This document shows, piece by piece, positions 6,076-10,320 of a DNA stretch of 10,320 nt. The translations under genes and the position numbers were made by a program. Below the pieces are notes generated by a model, which saw only the letters and a program-made list of their open reading frames with translations, had not been told where the DNA came from and searched no databases. This stretch comes from Solobacterium sp. GTDB lineage: Bacteria > Bacillota_I > Bacilli_A > Erysipelotrichales > Erysipelotrichaceae. Where the stretch lies: contig JAFWCP010000043.1 in NCBI GenBank assembly GCA_017536845.1, positions 1 through 10,320 of the forward strand, read 5' to 3'. Every line of letters starts with the position of its first letter. Position 1 is the stretch's first letter.

Positions 6076-6591
6076 TCAGCATAAAGCTTCCTGTTTTTCT
6101 TTGCCATCGATTTCCAGAATCCGGAAACCGGCTTCCATCTTCAGCAGGTATTCCTTGCGGGCCAGGCCGCCGGCATAGCCGGTCAGCTGCCCGTTTTTCC
6201 CGATGACGCGGTGACAGGGGATGATCAGGGAGACCGGGTTGCGGCCGACGGCACTGCCGATGGCCCGTGGGGAACTGTTCAAAGCCGCGGCAAGTTCGCC
6301 ATACGTCAGGACTGTTCCATAGGGGATGGTGCGCAGGGCTTCCCATACCCGAACCTGGTATGGCGTGCCGGTCAGTTTCAAGGGGATCTGCGGCAATTCC
6401 TTCTTCCCCTGGAAATAGCCGTCCAGCCATGCCCTGGCAAGATCAAAAACCGTCCTTTCGGCACTGACCGCTTCAGCCAGGGTGCTTTCGGCATATTTCT
6501 GGTCTGCGAACCAGAGGCCGCATAAGGCATCTTCGTCTGCCCCCAGAACAATGGTGCCAAGGGGCGATTCATATTCACTTCTGTACTTCAT
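6076..6591 (-). CDS. ogt: Methylated-DNA--[protein]-cysteine S-methyltransferase (O6-alkylguanine repair)
   Basis: A 171-residue suicide repair protein that moves the alkyl group from O6-alkylguanine (or O4-alkylthymine) in DNA to its own cysteine. The active site IIPCHRVIG carries Cys126. Upstream are the helix motif RAIGSAVGRNP (109-119) with the base-flipping Arg109, and YGTVLTYGELA. GYAGGLARKEYLLKMEA follows the active site, as usual. Residues 1-70 are the typical poorly conserved Ogt N-domain (SPLGTIVLGAD). The length matches Ogt rather than the longer Ada. The first ATG at 6591 is the only sensible start, yet no Shine-Dalgarno sequence precedes it; a -10-like element lies directly upstream. 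It is the first gene of the operon with two DJ-1-family genes and an RpiR-type regulator. Confidence 0.95.
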   Translation of the reverse strand: MKYRSEYESPLGTIVLGADEDALCGLWFADQKYAESTLAEAVSAERTVFDLARAWLDGYFQGKKELPQIPLKLTGTPYQVRVWEALRTIPYGTVLTYGELAAALNSSPRAIGSAVGRNPVSLIIPCHRVIGKNGQLTGYAGGLARKEYLLKMEAGFRILEIDGKEKQEALC

Positions 6592-6597
6592 ATCTGC

Positions 6598-6606
6598 AGT
6601 GTACCA
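6598..6606 (-). promoter_or_regulatory. Putative promoter of the ogt operon, possibly giving a leaderless mRNA
   Basis: The minus strand shows TGG followed by TACACT (6603-6598), an extended -10 form with four of six consensus bases in the hexamer. It is followed by only 6 nt (GCAGAT) before the ogt ATG, so transcription starting 7 nt downstream would begin at the start codon itself. The -35 region is T-rich and overlaps the U-tract of the upstream terminator. Confidence 0.35.
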
Positions 6607-6615
6607 TACAGTTTC

Positions 6616-6650
6616 AAAACAAAAAAGCCGCCTCTCCTATGCAGGCGGCT
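6616..6650 (-). terminator. Intrinsic terminator on the minus strand, upstream of ogt
   Basis: On the minus strand AGCCGCCT (6650-6643) pairs with AGGCGGCT (6633-6626) around a 9-nt loop, followed by TTTTT, G, TTTT. It is a strong rho-independent terminator for transcripts coming from the CDF/ohrR operon. It lies about 118 nt after that operon's stop and about 25 nt before ogt. Confidence 0.92.
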
Positions 6651-6703
6651 CCACGTCCTTCTGTCGGGGGAGACAAGTCGGATGGCCGGCATTTCCTGCC
6701 GGC
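6616..6703 (-). ncRNA. Candidate structured RNA (small RNA, or 3' end/leader element)
   Basis: Read on the minus strand this segment holds three consecutive hairpins. First GCCGGCA-GGAAA-TGCCGGC (6703-6685), then TGTC-TCCCCC-GACA (6675-6662) with a C-rich loop, then the strong terminator (6650-6616). A TACAAT hexamer (6715-6710) ends 6 nt before the first hairpin, so a transcript could start at 6703 and run about 88 nt. No good -35 is seen, so it may simply be the 3' untranslated end of the redox operon. It matches no riboswitch class that I recognise. The remaining gap, 6716-6767, holds only a short palindrome CTGAA-C-TTCAG (6748-6758). Confidence 0.3.
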
Positions 6704-6767
6704 TTAATTATTGTACCCCTGAAATGAGAACATTATCTGTTTGTTATCTGAACTTCAGGTGAACTTT

Positions 6768-7877
6768 TCAGTCACAGATATCCGCATCCAGCACCGCCTG
6801 GACGGTAAAGGCCGGATATTCCTCTTCCACCTGCGCAACAATCCGATGGAAGATCTCTTCACGATCAGGCGTCCTGAAATCAATCACGACGTCAAAACGG
6901 ATCAGTTTCTGCACGGCATCAGTATAGAAGCCATGCATCTGCACGACATGGTCATAGCCCATGATCATGCGCCGGATGTCCTCAAACATCTCTGCTTCTT
7001 CATCATTCTTCGTGTTGCGGGCATAAAAGCCAACCGCAGTCAGAGCCACATGGTGCTTTTCAAGAACACGGTGGACGATCTCCCGGGTCATCCGGTCAAG
7101 CCGGTCAGCGGTATACGTATCCGGCACTTCAACATGGATCGACCCGATCATGCGGTCAGGGCCGTAGTCATGCAACACCAGGTCATAGGCACCGATGACG
7201 CCTTCTGTTTCACAGACTGTCGCCTTCAGGGCTTTGGACAGGTCGCCGTCCACCCTCTCGCCAAGGATCCTTGACAGCGTATCCTTCAGCATCTCCACGC
7301 CGCTTTTGATGATCACGGCGGAAATCAGCAGGCCCAGCCATGCTTCCAGGGAAATATGGAAAAGCATGTACAGGACGGCGGCAGCCAGGGTGGAAGCGGA
7401 AATCACGGCGTCATTGAGGGCGTCCTTGCCGGAATCGACCAGGGCGTCGCTGTCGGTTTCCTCGCCGACTTTCTTCACATAGCGGCCTAACAGAACCTTC
7501 ACGGCCACGCCGACCGTAATGATCACCAGCGTCAGGGCGGAGTAATCCGGCACTTCCGGGGCCAGGATCTTCTTGAAGGATTCCACAAAGGCAGTCACGC
7601 CGGCATACAGCACGATGACGGAAATCACGGTGGCGCTGAGATACTCCGTACGGCCATAGCCATAGGGGTGTTTCGCGTCCGGCCGGCGGGAAGCAAGCTT
7701 TGTGCCGATGATGGTAATCAACGATGACATGGCATCGGACAGGTTGTTCACCGCATCGAGAATGACGGCAATCGAATGGGCCAGCAGGCCGGCCATGACC
7801 TTGAAAGCGGCCAGGAAGACGTTGGCACCGATGCCGATCATGCTGGTACGGACAATTCTGTTTTCACGATTCATCAT
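6768..7877 (-). CDS. Cation diffusion facilitator (CDF) family divalent-metal transporter
   Basis: A 369-residue membrane protein that exports divalent cations (Mn, Fe, Zn or Co in the family) by proton exchange. About six membrane helices lie in residues 10-195. The TM2 metal motif is DAVNNLSDAMSSL (Asn44, Asp48) and the TM5 motif DSGKDALND (Asp148, Asp152). An N/D plus DxxxD quartet with no His is associated with manganese-type CDFs rather than the His-containing zinc type, so Mn is suggested but not proven. KHPYGYGRTEYL (69-80) is a family signature. Residues about 208-290 are the usual cytoplasmic dimerisation domain. Residues about 293-369 look like a further ferredoxin-like domain, making the protein longer than the usual ~300. 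It overlaps the ohrR stop by ATGA, with AGGAG just upstream; a second ATG adjoins the first. It is the last gene of the OhrR-controlled operon. Confidence 0.92.
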   Translation of the reverse strand: MMNRENRIVRTSMIGIGANVFLAAFKVMAGLLAHSIAVILDAVNNLSDAMSSLITIIGTKLASRRPDAKHPYGYGRTEYLSATVISVIVLYAGVTAFVESFKKILAPEVPDYSALTLVIITVGVAVKVLLGRYVKKVGEETDSDALVDSGKDALNDAVISASTLAAAVLYMLFHISLEAWLGLLISAVIIKSGVEMLKDTLSRILGERVDGDLSKALKATVCETEGVIGAYDLVLHDYGPDRMIGSIHVEVPDTYTADRLDRMTREIVHRVLEKHHVALTAVGFYARNTKNDEEAEMFEDIRRMIMGYDHVVQMHGFYTDAVQKLIRFDVVIDFRTPDREEIFHRIVAQVEEEYPAFTVQAVLDADICD

Positions 7878-8302
7878 AACGCTCCTATAATCTTGTAAAG
7901 AGTTTCATACAGCTGCAGGGATTCCTGTTCATCCAGCGGGACATCACTGCCGACGGCAGTCGGAATATCCTTGCAGCGCTCACGCAGCTGCCTGCCCTTA
8001 TCGGTCAAAGAAGCAGTGACAACTCTTTCATCATGGGTGTTGCGGCTGCGGGTGATGATGCCTGCACCCTCCAGTTTTTTTAACAGCGGGGTCAGGGTGC
8101 CGGAATCGAGGTACAGTCGCTCGCCCAGTTCGCCTACCGTCATGCCGTCATTTTCCCAAAGGCCCATCAGGACGAGGTACTGGGTATAGGTCAGCCCCAG
8201 CGGCTTGAGCAAAGGCGTATAGTGGGCGGTGATTTTGCGGGCCGCGGTATACAGCGGAAAACAGAGCTGGTTGGACAGTTTCAGTGCTTCATAGGCGCTC
8301 AT
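7874..8302 (-). CDS. ohrR: MarR-family organic hydroperoxide sensor/repressor OhrR
   Basis: A 142-residue winged-helix repressor of the OhrR subgroup. It strongly resembles Bacillus subtilis OhrR in motifs: NQLCFPLYTAARK, with redox-sensing Cys14 (Cys15 in Bacillus), Tyr18 and Tyr28 at the places of Bacillus Tyr19 and Tyr29 that contact the sensing cysteine, LGLTYTQYLVLMGLWE, and the recognition segment ERLYLDSGTLTPLLKKLE followed by the wing TRSRNTHDERVV. In the family, organic peroxides oxidise the cysteine and release DNA. A second cysteine, Cys110, is absent from the Bacillus protein as I recall it. The gene overlaps both neighbours by 4 nt (ATGA). A matching OhrR-type operator stands in the promoter of the operon, so autoregulation is likely. 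No ohr peroxidase gene is present in the window. Confidence 0.93.
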   Translation of the reverse strand: MSAYEALKLSNQLCFPLYTAARKITAHYTPLLKPLGLTYTQYLVLMGLWENDGMTVGELGERLYLDSGTLTPLLKKLEGAGIITRSRNTHDERVVTASLTDKGRQLRERCKDIPTAVGSDVPLDEQESLQLYETLYKIIGAL

Positions 8303-9174
8303 GCCTTGCCTCTTTTCAGGCCGTCAATGTAGCTGACAGCACTCAGTGCGGCAACATTGCCCTGGCCGGCGGACTTGACATACTGGTACGGCAGTCCGGC
8401 CAGGTCACCGGCCGCGTAAAGGCCGTGCAGGTTGGTGCGCATCTGCAGGTCCACCTTGACGGCGCTGCCTTCGGTTTCAAGACCCGGAACCAGCTGGCCG
8501 GGGAACTGGGCAGAGCGCAGGATGAAGACGCAGGCAATCTCGTATTCGTTCTTGTCGGTCTTAAGGGCAGTTGCCTTCATGCGGCCCATGATTTCAACGG
8601 GTTTTTCTCTGACCACGATGATGTTGTCGTGGGTAAATTCGGGTTCTTCCTTATACAGCGGCAGGTAGTATACCTTTTCGCAGACTTCGCCCAGGAAGTC
8701 GGCTTCCGCTTCTTCGTGCTTGTCGGATGAAATGACGGCGACAACCTTGTTTTTATATAAGGGGGCATCGCACGTCGCGCAGTAGCTGACGCCCCGGCCG
8801 AGGAAGTTTTCCTCACCCGGATACGGCTTGCCGGCAACAACGCCGGTGGCCAGGATGACGGCTGTGGCTTCGGCCATGCTGCCGTCGGAAAGCTGCAGGC
8901 CGTAGTAATCGCCCAGGGCATAGACGGCGGTGACCTTCTGCTCGGTGATTTCGATGCCCAGCTGTTCCAGCTGGGTCGTAAAGGCTTCGGCCATCTGCCT
9001 GCCGGTGACGGAAGGCAGGCCGGGATAGTTCAGGATCGGGTGTTCGACAACCTGCATCTTGTTGGATAACAGCTTCGTGCCGAACAGGACGATGTTCTTG
9101 TTTCTGACTTTGGCGGTGATGGCGGCGGAGACGCCGGCAGGGCCGGTTCCGATAATTGCGATATCATATCTCAT
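8299..9174 (-). CDS. Thioredoxin reductase-like flavoprotein lacking the NADPH-binding motifs
   Basis: A 291-residue soluble flavoenzyme of the low-molecular-weight thioredoxin reductase family. It shows the FAD motif IIGTGPAG (7-14), the redox-active Cys132-A-T-Cys135 in YCATCDAPLYKNK, and the second FAD motif LYAAGDLAG (252-260) with KSAGQGNVAALSA. Where NADPH-dependent enzymes have GxGxxA and HRRxxxR, this protein reads VAVISSDKHEEAEA (145-158) and YYLPLYKEE (169-177), so the usual pyridine-nucleotide site is missing. The same loss defines ferredoxin-linked (FFTR) and related NADPH-independent reductases; assignment to one of these is inference. AGAGAGG (9183-9189) lies about 8 nt before the ATG. 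It is the first gene of the OhrR-controlled operon and overlaps ohrR by ATGA. The likely role is to keep a thioredoxin-type protein reduced under peroxide stress. Confidence 0.9.
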   Translation of the reverse strand: MRYDIAIIGTGPAGVSAAITAKVRNKNIVLFGTKLLSNKMQVVEHPILNYPGLPSVTGRQMAEAFTTQLEQLGIEITEQKVTAVYALGDYYGLQLSDGSMAEATAVILATGVVAGKPYPGEENFLGRGVSYCATCDAPLYKNKVVAVISSDKHEEAEADFLGEVCEKVYYLPLYKEEPEFTHDNIIVVREKPVEIMGRMKATALKTDKNEYEIACVFILRSAQFPGQLVPGLETEGSAVKVDLQMRTNLHGLYAAGDLAGLPYQYVKSAGQGNVAALSAVSYIDGLKRGKA

Positions 9175-9204
9175 GGTTCAAACCTCTCTTTCTGATGCAT
9201 TTAT

Positions 9205-9233
9205 ATTTTATACAATTTAATTTTACATTTCAA
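9205..9233 (-). promoter_or_regulatory. Promoter of the reductase-ohrR-CDF operon
   Basis: On the minus strand TTGAAA (9233-9228) is followed after exactly 17 nt by TAAAAT (9210-9205); each hexamer differs from the sigma-A consensus at one base. Transcription would start near 9198, leaving a leader of about 24 nt with the AGAGAGG ribosome site. The OhrR-type operator fills the spacer. Confidence 0.85.
9211..9225. promoter_or_regulatory. OhrR-type operator in the operon promoter
   Basis: TACAATT-T-AATTTTA is an inverted repeat with one imperfect base; a perfect right half would be AATTGTA. It matches the TACAATT/AATTGTA half-sites known for Bacillus OhrR. It lies wholly between the -35 and -10 hexamers, so bound repressor would block RNA polymerase. 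The ohrR gene is second in the operon it would control. Confidence 0.75.
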
Positions 9234-9250
9234 CTGAAAACTGCTTTCAG
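9234..9250. repeat. Dyad immediately upstream of the redox-operon promoter
   Basis: CTGAAA-ACTGC-TTTCAG is a perfect 6-bp inverted repeat adjoining the -35 hexamer of the minus-strand promoter and lying upstream of asnA. It resembles a catabolite cre site but has one base too many in the centre. It may be a second regulator site; no protein can be named. Confidence 0.35.
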
Positions 9251-9268
9251 AAATACTTCGTAAACATT

Positions 9269-9298
9269 TTCACAAACACAACAGGATTGTGCTAGAAT
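9269..9298 (+). promoter_or_regulatory. Promoter of asnA with a dyad in the spacer
   Basis: TTCACA (9269-9274, five of six consensus bases) is followed after 18 nt by TAGAAT (9293-9298), which is preceded by TGC as an extended -10. The spacer contains the inverted repeat CACAA-CAGGA-TTGTG (9277-9291), a possible operator. Transcription from about 9305 gives a leader of about 25 nt, too short for a T-box or riboswitch, with AGAGGAG (9315-9321) as ribosome site. Confidence 0.7.
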
Positions 9299-9329
9299 AT
9301 TACGCGTTATTATAAGAGGAGATCAGATT

Positions 9330-10320
9330 ATGTATGTACAGATTCCCGAAAACTATCAGCCGAAGCTGACGGTCAGAGAAACCCAGGAAGCCATCAAATA
9401 CATTCGTGATACATTTCAGAAAGAGATCGGACGGGAACTCGGGCTGTCGCGTATCAGCGCCCCGCTGTTCGTGCCGAAAAGCTCCGGTCTCAATGATGAC
9501 CTGAACGGTGTCGAACGGCCGGTTTCCTTTGATATCCGGGAGATGCCGGGTGAAAACATCGAAGTCGTGCAGTCGCTGGCCAAGTGGAAGCGCTATGCCC
9601 TCGACAAATACGGCTTTGCCCTGCATGAAGGTCTGTACACCAACATGAATGCCATCCGCCGTGATGAAGACCTCGACAACCTCCACTCCATCTATGTGGA
9701 CCAGTGGGACTGGGAAAAGGTCATCGCCAAGGAAGAACGCAATGACGCGACGCTGGAAGCAACCGTCAGGGACATCTTCAAGGTCATCAAGCATATGGAA
9801 CATGAAGTCTGGTACAAATACCCCAAGGCAGTCTGCCATCTGGCCGACGATGTCTTCTTCATCACCTCGCAGGAACTGGAAGACCTCTACCCCGAGCTGA
9901 CCGTCAAGGAAAGAGAGGACGCCATCACCGCCGACAAGAAATGTGTCTTCATCAAGCAGATCGGCCATCCGCTGAAGCGTTCGGGCAAGCCGCATGACGG
10001 CCGGGCACCGGACTATGATGACTGGAACCTCAACGGCGACCTGCTGTTCTGGCTGCCTTCCCTGAAGCGTTCGCTCGAACTGTCTTCGATGGGCATCCGT
10101 GTCGATGAGGAAACCATCGTCTCGCAGTGCCGGATCAAGGGCGTTGAGGAAAGGCTGGAAATGCCCTTCCACCAAAGCATCATCAACTGCCGTCTGCCCT
10201 ACACCATCGGCGGCGGCATCGGCCAGTCCAGGCTGTGCATGCTGCTGCTGAACAAGGCGCATGTCGGCGAAGTGCAGGCTACCATCTGGCCCCAGGAGAT
10301 GATCGACATCTGCAATGCCA
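9330..10320 (+). CDS. asnA: Aspartate--ammonia ligase, AsnA-type asparagine synthetase (partial, 3' end beyond window)
   Basis: This cytoplasmic enzyme makes asparagine from aspartate, ammonia and ATP, and is related to class II aminoacyl-tRNA synthetases. 330 codons are visible without a stop. Motifs match E. coli AsnA along the whole length: [10 protein letters not shown] (88-97), [53 protein letters not shown] (here [11 protein letters not shown]), and the ATP-site [16 protein letters not shown] near the end. The family is about 330-345 residues, so only a short tail is missing. AGAGGAG lies 8 nt before the ATG. It is divergent from the redox operon and has its own promoter. The strand switch, separate promoter and unrelated function suggest it is an independent transcription unit. 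Confidence 0.96.
   Translation, partial: MYVQIPENYQPKLTVRETQEAIKYIRDTFQKEIGRELGLSRISAPLFVPKSSGLNDDLNGVERPVSFDIREMPGENIEVVQSLAKWKRYALDKYGFALHEGLYTNMNAIRRDEDLDNLHSIYVDQWDWEKVIAKEERNDATLEATVRDIFKVIKHMEHEVWYKYPKAVCHLADDVFFITSQELEDLYPELTVKEREDAITADKKCVFIKQIGHPLKRSGKPHDGRAPDYDDWNLNGDLLFWLPSLKRSLELSSMGIRVDEETIVSQCRIKGVEERLEMPFHQSIINCRLPYTIGGGIGQSRLCMLLLNKAHVGEVQATIWPQEMIDICNA

Noticed and set aside
6054..6107. Upstream ATG (6107) as the start of the upstream DJ-1-family gene
   Set aside because: The extra residues translate the strong AAGGAGGA ribosome site, and the family starts at MRTAVIAADG.
6616..6703. A known riboswitch class in front of ogt
   Set aside because: No conserved core of any class I can recall (fluoride, manganese, guanidine, preQ1, ZTP, T-box) is present.
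9235..9249. Catabolite (cre) site upstream of the redox operon
   Set aside because: TGAAA-ACTGC-TTTCA has a 5-nt centre, one more than cre, and lacks the central CG.
9300..10262. Minus-strand open frame of 320 codons opposite asnA
   Set aside because: asnA is unmistakable on the plus strand across the same bases; the antisense frame has no family features or ribosome site.

Overview
The window looks like a chromosomal stretch from a low-to-mid G+C Firmicute (Bacillota). The signs are AGGAGG-type ribosome binding sites, tightly overlapping ATGA/TGATG gene junctions, an OhrR very close in motif to the Bacillus protein, a stand-alone lactose/cellobiose-type PTS EIIB, and an AsnA-type asparagine synthetase. 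The balanced base composition and the gene content would suit Erysipelotrichia, but that placement is inference. I see no rRNA, tRNA, CRISPR array, insertion sequence or phage gene. Both ends cut through a gene.

Left part (1-3168, minus strand). The window opens inside a galactose/glucose-binding ABC lipoprotein (MglB-like, C-terminus missing). Upstream of it lies a small metallo-beta-lactamase-fold hydrolase with its own extended -10 promoter. Upstream again is a two-gene unit: a 99-aa PTS EIIB, then a 448-aa protein that joins an unassigned N-terminal region, a second EIIB-like domain with its phospho-Cys position kept, and a ROK-type domain that has lost its kinase signatures. No EIIA or EIIC is present in the window. 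An AraC-family regulator (3252-4154, plus strand) is divergent from this unit and probably controls it.

Middle part (4171-6591, minus strand). A compact operon reads ogt (DNA O6-alkylguanine repair), two different DJ-1/PfpI-family proteins in tandem, then an RpiR/MurR-type SIS-domain regulator. It ends convergently against araC at a strong bidirectional terminator that lies partly inside the regulator's last codons. The combination suggests repair of alkylation and carbonyl/glycation damage linked to sugar-phosphate sensing, which is inference.

Right part (6592-9174, minus strand). A redox operon reads thioredoxin-reductase-like flavoprotein, OhrR, then a CDF-family cation transporter, with 4-nt overlaps at each junction. 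Its promoter is near consensus, with a clear OhrR-type operator inside the -35/-10 spacer. The reductase keeps FAD and CxxC motifs but lacks the NADPH-binding signatures, resembling pyridine-nucleotide-independent (ferredoxin-linked) thioredoxin reductases. Between this operon and ogt lies a strong minus-strand terminator preceded by two further hairpins, possibly a small RNA or leader. asnA (9330 to the end, plus strand) is divergent from the redox operon and lacks only its last residues.

The strongest leads are the EIIB-ROK fusion protein, the NADPH-site-less reductase inside an OhrR operon, the ogt/DJ-1/DJ-1/RpiR operon, and the structured 6616-6703 segment.
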